The position numbers and the translations under genes were made by a program. Below the pieces are notes generated by a model. That model had not been told where the DNA came from and ran no database searches. It saw only the letters and a list, made by a program, of their open reading frames with translations. A stretch of DNA of 11,319 nucleotides, taken from positions 1 to 11,319 of the forward strand of contig JAAUSP010000212.1 of the NCBI GenBank assembly GCA_012032575.1. The letters are read 5' to 3'. The first letter of the stretch is position 1, and the number at the start of each line of letters is the position of its first letter. The DNA is from Anaerolineales bacterium (GTDB lineage: Bacteria; Chloroflexota; Anaerolineae; 4572-78; J111). This document shows positions 1 to 6,406 of the stretch, one piece after another.

Positions 1-1713
1 ATTTATCAATCTTTTTGATTTTATGATAATTCTATCATTTCTTATTCGGTTCTCAAAAGGAAACAATCAATTTGTCTCTCGTATTTTTATCTTGAACCGC
101 AAAACCCGCAAGAGCGTGTTCGTTGTCTCTCGCCATACTGGGCGTTAAAAACTCTCGCGTTCTTTTATCTTGATAATAAATGTTTTCATAATCCATTTTT
201 ATAAGAAGATTAGCAACTTCCAACCCTATAACATTATTTTCAACAATCGCGAGACAATCATTATAGATTTTACAAACATTATAGATTATTGTTGAAAACT
301 CATCAGCCTTGACTTTTCCGCGGTATTCAACAACCTGCTCCAGGTTGTTTTTCTTAAAAATGTGAAATGTTGAATAATCTTCGCCATCTCCGCGAGCAAC
401 ATCGGCGGTCAGGAAATAATCCGTATCTTGCTCGGGGTCTTCGAAAACCCAAATATTTCCGTCTTCTCCAGAAGTGTAGATAGGGTCTTGCGCGCGTTGT
501 TCGAGAACGACAATTTTCTCACCTTCGATGACGGTTCGACCAGAGCCGACGAAACTGCAATTATGGGCGACAAAGTGTTCTGTTGTATAACTTTCATCTT
601 CTTCAACTTGTAAGTTAAAAACTTCTATTTGTTGTTTTATTAATTTTTTATGTATTAATTTGGTTAAAGAATAGACAACATCATTATTTTTGCTTGTTTC
701 CGGGAACGAACAAATAGCATCTTGTTCGGTTATTTTTTCAATTTCTAACCAATTTCCACTATTCAATAAAATCCTATGATTTCCGGTAAGTTTTGTTATT
801 TTTTGGTTTGAAGTTGTTTTAACTTCATAATAATCATTAGAAAGTCGTTTATTGATAAACTCAACTTTCTTAAATCTTCCTTTATGGGTTAAAACTTTTT
901 CACCAACCTGAATGTCTTTTATTTCTTTAAATCCTGTTTCGGTTGCAACGAGAGTTTCTCCCGCAAAACAACAGTATTCCTGCGCGATAAATCTTGGACT
1001 TTCCGTCTTAACCTCCTTATCAAACCAGGCTTGGTCTCGCTCCGGATGAACGTCCCACATCAACTTTATGGCGTTGAAATCATTTTCACCTTGTTCGGCT
1101 TTGTTATAGGTGTTATAGAACCAGCCCGAAGCCCCGTTCGGCGATGAAAGCGCGATGACTCGACCACCACCTGAAATTGTTGGCTTCAAAGCAATCCAAA
1201 TTTCATCCATGTTCTCGATGTGCGCCGCTTCGTCGATGATAAGAAGGGATAAACCCTCTGACCGGCCAGCATCCGCCGCGGTGTTGAAGATTTGAGTTCG
1301 CTATAATTGCTTAATCGCAAAGATGTTTCGTTATTGACGACAACTTTCGCAACCTTTTGAAACCACGGAGGAAGGAGTTCAAGAATAACTTTAACTTTGG
1401 TAACGAAGTTCTTCGCAACCTCTTGCTTTGTTGCGATTACCATCACCATTTTTGATTGATTAAAAAGCATTAACCAAGCAACATAACCAGCGGAGACGGT
1501 TGAAATACCCAATTGACGAGATTTGAGAATGATGTTAAACTCATGGTCTATAAAATCTTGAATAACTTTGTCTTGGAAATCCCAAGTTTTAAATGGAAGG
1601 ATGCCTCTCTGTTTGTGTTTGATTTTTGCGTAAGTATTTAAGAAATAAATCGGGTCTTTACCACATTTGTAAAGTTCCTTTAAGATTTCCTCTTTTTTGG
1701 ATGAAGCATTCAT
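1..1713 (-). CDS. terL: Phage terminase large subunit (TerL, T4 gp17-like), intein-containing, partial and frameshifted
   Basis: This is the DNA-packaging motor: an N-terminal ATPase drives DNA into the prohead and a C-terminal nuclease cuts the concatemer. Visible in order are KSRQLGIST (Walker A type, about residues 64-72), LLIIDEAAHI (Walker B, near 1240), SSPNG (coupling motif), then, after the intein, the RNase H-like nuclease start TADVARGDGEDYS with its acidic residue and the second acidic site IVENN. The Walker A has Ile where T4 has Lys after Gly, and the Lys lies earlier in the loop. Two breaks are present. At 1291-1293 an A3 run should be A4, which restores IFNTAADAGRSEG leading into Walker B. 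At 55-58 a T4 run (coding strand) should be T3, which turns a UGA stop into an open frame SFENRIRNDR that continues off the left edge. The third nuclease acidic residue and the C-terminus lie outside the window. The ATG at 1713 lies 2 bases after the stop of the tiny upstream ORF. Confidence 0.95.
560..970 (-). other. Mini-intein (Hint domain only) inside terminase
   Basis: The 137-residue insert begins CFAGETLVATETGFKEI (block A, Cys1), contains LTGNHRILLNSGNW (block B with the T-x-x-H motif), and ends VFNLQVEEDESY then FVAHN (blocks F and G, penultimate His and terminal Asn). The residue after the Asn is Cys, the usual +1 nucleophile. Removing it joins FIAQEYC to CSFVGSG, which matches the continuous TerL motif of the QEYxCxFxGSG type. 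There is no room for a homing endonuclease between blocks B and F. The insert is visibly more AT-rich than the terminase on each side, which suggests separate acquisition. All residues needed for class 1 splicing are present, so I expect activity. Confidence 0.95.
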
Positions 1714-1715
1714 GA

Positions 1716-1817
1716 TTATTTCTTAATTTTTCTAACATTTAAAGACCCAGCAATTCCACCGCCGGCAATTGAAGTCATCTCTTTTATTGGTTTTGGAGAA
1801 ATTTTAATTTTTATCAT
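1716..1817 (-). CDS. Tiny ORF of 33 residues between a conserved phage gene and terL
   Basis: An open frame begins ATG at 1817, with sequence starting MIKIKISPKPIKEM, and contains a glycine run IAGGGIAGS before a basic end VRKIKK. It overlaps the stop of the upstream gene by 14 bases and ends 2 bases before the terL ATG, so it fills the only space between them. No domain is recognised. A GAAAAG stretch a few bases upstream of the ATG is a weak possible ribosome site. The exact fit between neighbours is the main support; the product is unknown. Confidence 0.5.
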   Translation of the reverse strand: MIKIKISPKPIKEMTSIAGGGIAGSLNVRKIKK

Positions 1818-2297
1818 TATACTTTTCAAGCTTTTTAAGGAAGTTTTCTTTGTATTCATCTTTTCCGGCATTTTTTACTTCTTCAAACCCGGCGATGCGA
1901 TACTTTCCTTGGGCTCTAACTTGTTGACGAATGTTGGAAATGCTTTCAACAAAGATTTCAAGGTCGCCAACTTGTTCCAGTTTCAATTCTTTTTCATAAT
2001 TTTCTTGTATTCTTTTTTAAGAAAAGAAACAGCATCTTGAACCCGGCTTTCAATTTCTCCTTTATAATCTTTCTTGTGAAGGTTCGCCAAACGCTCTTCG
2101 CTTGTATAATTGACTTGCAAGATGTCTCGCTTAATGACGACACCAAATCCGTCCATAATGCGATTATCCTTCCAAGGCTCTCCCTCTTCTCTTCGTAAAC
2201 CTATTTTAACCAGTTCGCCATCTTCATCCAAAGCCCCATCATAGGCTTTCGACATCGCCAAAGAAATACCTTTTAGAATGTCTATCGTATCAGCCAT
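1804..2297 (-). CDS. Conserved phage protein of unknown function next to terL (frameshift-split)
   Basis: In the raw sequence this is an ORF of 104 residues ending KKIMKKN and a 60-residue frame with only a TTG start. Adding one A to the A5 run at 1990-1994 joins them as KKIMKKELKLEQVGDLEIF, giving 164 residues. The repaired order (IMDGFGVVIKRDILQVNY, then FLKKEYKKI, then ISNIRQQVRAQGKYRIAGFEEV) resembles, from memory, a conserved protein upstream of terminase in other marine-type phages, usually annotated as structural or hypothetical. It has no signal peptide or membrane segment and is mixed charged, alpha/beta in appearance. A good GAGAGG ribosome site precedes the ATG at 2297. I cannot assign a biochemical role; location suggests a head or packaging function. 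Confidence 0.8.
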
Positions 2298-2299
2298 TT

Positions 2300-3754
2300 T
2301 TATTTACCTCTCGCTTGCTTCAAGAGATTTTGCAATCCGCTCATCGTTTTCTTGAAATCTTGAAGAGTTTTTGTTGATTGTGAATACATTTGCCTTATTC
2401 CATCTTCGGCTCTCGCCAAATCCTGGGTCTTTGGTTGAGCCGGAGCGGGTTGCCCTTATTCATTCCTTTAATTGGAACAACAGGATGTTTTGGAACAACC
2501 GGGTCAGGTTCCAATCCCAAATCCATTCGGCTTTCGGTTTTGGAGCGGCCGGAGGAGGTGGAGCGTCAGGTTCCAACCCCAAATCCAATTCCGCATCATC
2601 AACCGGCCCGACCGGGGGTGCCTTGGAGACAGCCGGGGCCGGAGCTGGTTTCGGTTGAGCCTGAACGGGTGTCGGAGCGGGTTTGGCGGGCTCAACCGCT
2701 TTTGCCGGGGCTGGAGCAGGGGCCGGCTTCGGAGCGGCCTGAACGGGTTCTGGTGCTTTTGGAGCGGGTGCCGAAATTGGTTGCGGGGGCGGCTCGCTCT
2801 TTGGAGCTTGAACGGCCTGCGCCGGGTCTTTCGGTTTATTTTTAACGCCCGGAGGCCTTCCGCGTTTTTGGCTTGTTGGATGGTTGTTGGAGCACCTGCT
2901 TCTGGTCCTTGCAGAGCTGGTGATTTCTCAGGCTCTGATTTGGTTGGCTCAACCGCTTTTGCAGGTTCGGGAGCTTTCGCAGGCTCCGCCTTGACCGGGT
3001 TAGGGGTTTTAGCAGGTTCTGTTGGTTTTTTATCCTTGTTCGCATCCAACGACTTTTGGAGCAAACTCTTTAAGTCGTCTTTCGGAGGAGTAACAGGCCC
3101 TCGTGAATGTGTTGGTTGAACGGACTTCGGCGGCTCTTTTGTTGCAACAGGAGGCAGGGTTGGTGCTTTTTTTGGTTCTACCGAAGGAGCCGGAGTGCTT
3201 GGGTCTTTTTGGCCTTGGACTTTCTTGTGCTGTTCAACGCCCCTTAAAAATTGGTCTTTTTCTTTTGGAGTTAATTTAGCAAGAAATTTTTCTTTTTTGG
3301 GAGAATCCCAAGTTGAAAACTTGCTAAACATTTCTTCCGGAGACTTGGAAGAAGCCTCGCCAATTGGTTGAGTCTGCCCGGCATCAACAATTTCAGGGAA
3401 TACTTTTTGGAGGTCTAATTGAAGATTATTCATCAATTTATTTAATGGATTTTCATAAGATTTCATAATGCTTAAAGCGGTTGCGATTTTTTTAATTTCT
3501 CCTGGATTTAAACCTTTCTTAACTTGACCGGGGTCGCCGGTTTTGATGAAATTGCCGGCATTTGAGAGCGCTGTTCCGACATTTTTAGCACCTGCGCCAA
3601 GGCCCGCCAAGGCTCCTGCTCCTTTTGCTTTTGCCCGGTCAAAGAAACCCTCTTGATACATTTTAATGAACTCTTCACGAATGGCTTCGTTGATTTGTTC
3701 TTTCGGCAACTTTTTCAAGTTTTCTGTTAAAAGTTTTATTTTTTTCTCATCCAT
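2300..3754 (-). CDS. Lys/Pro/Ala-rich phage protein with AT-hook (three frameshifts)
   Basis: Repaired, this is about 485 residues. The first 200 are a folded-looking part: a helical start (LTENLKKLPKEQINEAIREEF), a Gly/Ala stretch (GAGALAGLGAGAKNVG, near residue 45-60), and a charged segment with KEKFLAKLTPKEKDQF. From about residue 180 it becomes a long disordered Pro/Ala/Lys linker with repeated PAKAPEPAKAVEP-type units. Three one-base losses break it: A5 at 2865-2869, A2 at 2526-2527 and G3 at 2453-2455. Restoring them yields an AT-hook (KKRGRPPGVKNKPK), two copies of a DLGLEPD motif, and a helical tail (TLQDFKKTMSGLQNLLKQARGK without the last residues shown) ending at a TAA two bases before the next ATG. 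The linker DNA is strikingly GC-rich compared with the neighbours. Its place beside terminase suggests a virion or DNA-binding role, but this is inference. Confidence 0.8.
2307..2312 (-). promoter_or_regulatory. Ribosome binding site for the 2297 start
   Basis: The coding strand reads GAGAGG, then nine bases, then ATG at 2297. It lies inside the last codons of the upstream AT-hook gene, whose TAA ends two bases before the ATG. It is one of the few clear Shine-Dalgarno-like sites here; most starts rely on overlap with the previous stop. Confidence 0.55.
2830..2869 (-). other. AT-hook motif (after frame repair)
   Basis: After adding one A to the A5 run at 2865-2869, the coding strand encodes KKRGRPPGVKNKPK. 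The GRP core flanked by Lys/Arg is the classic AT-hook that inserts into the minor groove of AT-rich DNA. It sits at about residues 296-309, inside the flexible Pro/Ala linker. In the raw frame the same bases read as unremarkable sequence, so the motif would be missed without repair. Confidence 0.75.
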
Positions 3755-3757
3755 TTT

Positions 3758-4093
3758 TTATTTTGCTCCGGGCTCCTTTTTTGTATCATAACAATTTTCG
3801 CACATGTTAAACTTAATTAGGCAAACTTCATCTCTTATTCCTAAATTAAATCTTTTACATAAAGGACAATTATTATTATCTTTCTTCGTGATAAATAGTT
3901 TTTTCTTGACTATCAATTTATCTGTTTCGGTTATTTCTTCTTTTTCGTTGATTTCAATAGATTTTTTATCTTCTTGAAATTTCTTTTCTTTTTCTTCATT
4001 CCAGAAGTCTTTTGGATTGGTGTTGCATTTTTCACCAAACTTTTTTCCAATTTCTTCAATAATTCGGCTTGCTGTTTCTTTATCGTAAATCAT
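3758..4093 (-). CDS. Small phage protein with C4 zinc-ribbon-like motif
   Basis: The protein has 111 residues. The N-terminal part (MIYDKETASRIIEEIGKKF, then CNTNPKDFW) is helical and charged; the C-terminal part carries CPLC at 76-79 and CENC at 98-101, separated by 18 residues, a likely single zinc site. From memory, a family with this layout (CPLC, then a KFxxCxxCY segment) is common in marine-type phages, without a known function. Its ATG overlaps the stop of the upstream lysis-type gene as ATGA, so translation is probably coupled. It ends 3 bases before the AT-hook protein start. No signal peptide or membrane segment is visible. Confidence 0.8.
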   Translation of the reverse strand: MIYDKETASRIIEEIGKKFGEKCNTNPKDFWNEEKEKKFQEDKKSIEINEKEEITETDKLIVKKKLFITKKDNNNCPLCKRFNLGIRDEVCLIKFNMCENCYDTKKEPGAK

Positions 4094-4573
4094 TTGTTAA
4101 TTTTCTCGTAAAGGTAAATACCACCAATAACTCCGACAACAACCCCTATCGAGGTTCCTATAATTGTTGCCGACCAATTTGTCTTTTCCTGAATGGCTAT
4201 TTTTTCAACTTCAACAATTTGTTTATTTTTAACTTCAACAATTTCTTTACATTCTTCTTTTTGGTTTTTTATCTCACTTAATTTAAGTTCTAATTCTTGC
4301 TTATGTTTCAATTCGAGTTTATCTTTTTGTTGAAGAAGTCGCAGATTTCCATTTTGTTCTTGAAATTCTTTGTCGGCAAGAATGACCGCAACCGCTCGCT
4401 CATCAAAAAAGAACTCCATCATAATCAGCAATTTTGACCCTTAAAGAGAAAAGAAAATTTACCTTTTTTCTTATCTTTTCAAGGGTTAGTTTTTTGTCTT
4501 CTACACCAAGAGCGTCAAATGAGTAAAAAAAATAAAGGAGGGAACATAGAATTGAGATTATCTTTTTACTCAT
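4090..4573 (-). CDS. Spanin-like protein: signal peptide, coiled coil, C-terminal membrane segment (frameshift-split)
   Basis: The raw sequence shows a 56-residue frame (4573-4403) ending in UGA and a second frame beginning around DERAVAV with no ribosome site. Reading the T6 run at 4405-4410 (coding strand) as T5 joins them through IADYDGVLFDERAVAVILA and gives 160 residues. The parts then make sense together: an N-terminal signal-like segment (MSKKIISILCSLLYFFYS), a DYDGVLF motif known to me from phage proteins in lysis regions, a long Lys/Glu coiled coil (about 65-125), and a Gly-rich membrane segment (about 133-154) before a basic tail. There is no convincing lipobox. It overlaps the upstream spanin-like gene by 8 bases and the downstream gene by ATGA. 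A role in lysis is inferred from architecture and location. Confidence 0.7.
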
Positions 4574-4940
4574 AGTGCTCCAAATTATAATGCTTTATAA
4601 GAAGTTGTTTAATTTTATTTTTATCTTTCTTGAAGAGAAGTTCGTATTGTTTTATTCTTTCATCTTGTTTTTTGGATAGTTCAAGAACTTGTTTTAAGTG
4701 GTTATTATCCATCTGTTTCATCAACTCGGTGTACTTCAAGATAATTTCATCTTTTTCTTTCATTTGTTTTTCGTAAAACTTCTCTTTTATTTTTATTTCT
4801 TCTTGATAAGAAGCGTGATTTAATGTTAAAAGTTTGCCGGTTTGTTCTCTGGAATAATAGTTCTGTCCGAAAATAATGCCGACAAGGATGATGATTACTC
4901 CATAGGGCCAGTATTTCTTGATAAGAAGAGATAAGAGCAC
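4566..4940 (-). CDS. Inner-membrane spanin-like protein (Rz-type)
   Basis: The 124-residue protein has one N-terminal membrane segment (about residues 10-26, YWPYGVIIILVGIIFGQ) followed by a long charged region rich in Lys, Glu and Gln that should form a coiled coil in the periplasm, ending NLEHYE. This is the layout of Rz-type spanins, which link inner and outer membranes during the last step of lysis of Gram-negative hosts. Start is GTG at 4940, since no ATG is available in frame. It follows the holin-like gene by ten bases and overlaps the next gene's ATG at its stop. Sequence identity to Rz is not apparent, so the call rests on topology and neighbours. Confidence 0.6.
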   Translation of the reverse strand: MLLSLLIKKYWPYGVIIILVGIIFGQNYYSREQTGKLLTLNHASYQEEIKIKEKFYEKQMKEKDEIILKYTELMKQMDNNHLKQVLELSKKQDERIKQYELLFKKDKNKIKQLLIKHYNLEHYE

Positions 4941-4950
4941 AAGATAATTA

Positions 4951-5289
4951 TTAGTTAATTTTTTTTACAACAAAATCCGGGTCATCAACCAAAATGTCGA
5001 TGTCTGGTTCTGGCTCGTGAATTGGTTGAATAATATTTTGCGCTTGTTCTGCAACAGTTTTAACTCCGCCTGTTATTCGCATCATCAAAGCATCAAGAAG
5101 ACTTTCCGCTCCGATGTATAAAGAAGTTAGGATGAGCCATGCCTCTGGGATGTCTTTTCCCATAACAACAAAAACCGTTGCTGTAATCCAGGCAAGAAAT
5201 TTTCTTGAAATTGTCTTGTCTATCACTCTATCAACAAGAGCTTTTGGTGGTTTCAATCTCTTAAATGTTTGGCTTATTGCTTTTTTCAT
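4951..5289 (-). CDS. Holin-like membrane protein
   Basis: The 112-residue protein has a basic N-terminal part (MKKAISQTFKRLKPPKAL), then SRKFLAWITATVFVVMG and, after a short KDIPEAW turn, LILTSLYIGAESLLDAL, giving two closely spaced membrane segments, and an acidic tail (EPEPDIDILVDDPDF). The SRKF...PEAW...YIGAES pattern is like phage holins of the two-segment type that release endolysin or depolarise the membrane. It starts with an ATGA overlap on the upstream gene and is followed at once by a spanin-like gene. No endolysin gene is visible in this window. Confidence 0.55.
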   Translation of the reverse strand: MKKAISQTFKRLKPPKALVDRVIDKTISRKFLAWITATVFVVMGKDIPEAWLILTSLYIGAESLLDALMMRITGGVKTVAEQAQNIIQPIHEPEPDIDILVDDPDFVVKKIN

Positions 5290-5600
5290 TTGTTCGCCTC
5301 TCCGGGAATTGTCGCAATCCCAAGATTGGCTGTCTTTTCGCCTCTCTTTTTCTTAACACCTCCAATAACAGCCGAAGCGATGCTCTCAAATTCGTCAAGA
5401 AGCCCGACAGCATCAATCAAAGAGACAATAACATCAACTTTTAAGGATGTCGGTTTATTTGATAAGGAAGATGCGAGATTCGCGAAAACTTTCTTAACTT
5501 CTGGATGATTTGCACCAACTTCGGCTTTTGTTCCGCCGACTTGGTAGAGAGTGTCCTTATTCAACTCTTCTTGAATGAGTTGTTTGAGGCTAATTCGCAC
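5286..5600 (-). CDS. Hypothetical phage protein, 104 residues
   Basis: The sequence opens MRISLKQLIQEELNKD, an amphipathic helix start seen in many small phage proteins, then has a central region LKVDVIVSLIDAVGLLDEF and a basic end GGVKKKRGEKT. It has no clear signal peptide, membrane segment or catalytic motif. The start is a GTG at 5600 with no ribosome site; it lies 4 bases after the stop of the last micro-ORF. Its own stop overlaps the holin-like ATG as ATGA, so it probably belongs to the lysis operon. I do not recognise a family. Confidence 0.65.
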   Translation of the reverse strand: MRISLKQLIQEELNKDTLYQVGGTKAEVGANHPEVKKVFANLASSLSNKPTSLKVDVIVSLIDAVGLLDEFESIASAVIGGVKKKRGEKTANLGIATIPGEANK

Positions 5601-5604
5601 ATTT

Positions 5605-5778
5605 TTAAATAGTTTTATAGAGTTTTATGATTTTTTTGCTAGCATTATCTAAATCGTATTTTTGCATTCCAATAATGGATAATTGAAACGGAATAAAATA
5701 GAAGGAACCAGAACTTTTTCTTGAAGATAAAAATTGTTGAAAACCCCATAAAAAGTATTTATACATTTTTATAAACAT
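5605..5778 (-). CDS. Micro-ORF d of the small-gene array, 57 residues
   Basis: The ATG at 5778 begins MFIKMYKYFLW and overlaps the preceding ORF by 10 bases; an internal ATG at 5766 is an alternative. The protein carries SSRKSSGS, an IPF motif (FYFIPFQLS) and a basic end KKIIKLYKTI. Both SSRK and IPF are shared with ORF e, and the DNA below them (tttttcttgaaga on the plus strand) is identical at 5715-5727 and 6268-6280. The AAGGGTG stretch upstream may serve as a ribosome site. No domain is known. Support comes from the overlap chain and from similarity to its neighbours. Confidence 0.5.
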   Translation of the reverse strand: MFIKMYKYFLWGFQQFLSSRKSSGSFYFIPFQLSIIGMQKYDLDNASKKIIKLYKTI

Positions 5779-5912
5779 TTATACACCCTTATAAAATTTT
5801 TAACAAATTCTTTTCGTAGAAAAATGTTATAACTATTTTCTCCAATTGTTCCAATCTCGACTTTATCAATAAGAAAAAGAATTAATCCGTTAGTAAACCA
5901 ATAGATTTTCAT
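5769..5912 (-). CDS. Micro-ORF c of the small-gene array, 47 residues
   Basis: The ATG at 5912 overlaps the stop of ORF b as ATGA. The product starts MKIYWFTNGLILFLIDK and ends FVKNFIRVYKCL; the FVK and terminal YK-x-L signature resemble the ends of ORFs a, b and e. It is intact without repair. It is too short to place in a family, and I infer no function. Confidence 0.5.
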   Translation of the reverse strand: MKIYWFTNGLILFLIDKVEIGTIGENSYNIFLRKEFVKNFIRVYKCL

Positions 5913-5938
5913 AGAAGTTTAAAAGCCTTAACAAAATT
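5909..5938. repeat. Direct repeat copy 1 (pair with 6222-6251)
   Basis: Plus-strand 5909-5938 and 6222-6251 match at 25 of 30 positions, sharing tcata, agtttaaaa and ttaacaaaatt. In coding sense each copy encodes an NFVK-x-FKLL end plus the ATG overlap of the next micro-ORF. This is the clearest DNA-level sign that the small genes arose by duplication. Confidence 0.65.
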
Positions 5939-6075
5939 TGGAGAAAAATCAATTACAATTGTAAATGAAGGTGTCCAAATCAAATAAAAAGAATAAAAGG
6001 GGCTGTATTCAAAAGAAAACAATTTTCTTCAAAGAAGGTGAAAATTTTTCCAACTTGTGGTTCAAAATGTTTCAT
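5909..6075 (-). CDS. Micro-ORF b of the small-gene array, 55 residues after repair
   Basis: The ATG at 6075 overlaps the stop of ORF a as ATGA. The raw frame (MKHFEPQVGKIFTFFEEN...) stops after 31 residues. Adding one T (coding strand) to the T5 run at 5986-5990 gives FILFYLIWTPSFTIVIDF and ends SPNFVKAFKLL at 5909. This end matches the last residues of ORF e (FNFVKLFKLL), and the DNA there is a repeat. The repaired stop again overlaps the next ATG as ATGA, which supports the repair. Confidence 0.45.
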
Positions 6076-6224
6076 AATGATTTATAAATCCCGACAAATT
6101 GTTTAAAATTTTTTTTATAAAATAAATCAAATGTTAATGTTGTAAGTTTATTAAACGGAATGCATTTAAAAATAATCATTTCATCATCGCAATAAAAATA
6201 AACGCTATACTTTTTGTATTTCAT
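6072..6224 (-). CDS. Micro-ORF a of the small-gene array, 50 residues
   Basis: The ATG at 6224 overlaps the stop of ORF e as ATGA. The product starts MKYKKYSVYFYCDDEMIIF, has an IPF motif (KCIPFNKL), and ends FKQFVGIYKSL, close to the end pattern of ORF c (FIRVYKCL). It is intact without repair and is Phe/Tyr/Lys-rich. No known domain. Confidence 0.5.
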   Translation of the reverse strand: MKYKKYSVYFYCDDEMIIFKCIPFNKLTTLTFDLFYKKNFKQFVGIYKSL

Positions 6225-6406
6225 AATAGTTTAAAAAGTTTAACAAAATTGAAACGAAATGGAATAATTTTTCTTGAAGAACAATTATAATAATAAAAAG
6301 AACAATCCCAAGAGTTATAGAGAAAAGAAAAATCAAATTCACTACAAACGAAAAAAACACCATAATCAAGTCTTCTATTTCGGCAAAATCTTAAGTAATT
6401 CTTCAT
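6221..6406 (-). CDS. Micro-ORF e (61 residues), overlapping an alternative membrane-protein frame
   Basis: This frame starts ATG at 6406 with an ATGA overlap on the stop of the nuclease gene and ends with an ATGA overlap on ORF a. Its end, SSRKIIPFRFNFVKLFKLL, matches ORF d (SSRK, IPF) and ORF b (NFVK-x-FKLL), so at least the C-terminal third is related to the array. The first 40 residues are Cys/Phe/Tyr-rich and unconvincing. The other frame has an ATG at 6410 (MYEELLKI) that, with one T added at 6385-6388, reads on into a strongly hydrophobic protein (MVFFSFVVNLIFLFS, then IVLFIIIIVLQEKLF) of 68 residues ending at 6205. Without the repair that frame can start at ATG 6363. Either frame, or both, could be real. 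Confidence 0.4.
   Translation of the reverse strand: MKNYLRFCRNRRLDYGVFFVCSEFDFSFLYNSWDCSFYYYNCSSRKIIPFRFNFVKLFKLL
6222..6251. repeat. Direct repeat copy 2 (pair with 5909-5938)
   Basis: This is the second copy of the 30-base repeat, spanning the end of micro-ORF e and the start of ORF a. Just beyond it, aattgaaacg (from 6248) also recurs at 5681 in ORF d, with tttttcttgaaga 20-35 bases further on in both places. Confidence 0.65.

Noticed and set aside
1804..1986. Separate 60-residue gene starting with TTG
   Set aside because: One A added at 1990-1994 joins it in frame to the 104-residue upstream ORF with a continuous sensible sequence, so it is the second half of one gene.
2371..3119. Three long plus-strand frames over the AT-hook gene
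   Set aside because: They come from the GC-rich Pro/Ala codon repeats read backwards; they have biased low-complexity content, and the minus-strand gene has start, ribosome context and motifs.
5601..6220. Non-coding regulatory region or origin
   Set aside because: At first it looks like a 600-base AT-rich gap, but the minus strand is filled with chained short ORFs and their repeats; no iterons, promoter pair or strong hairpin was seen.
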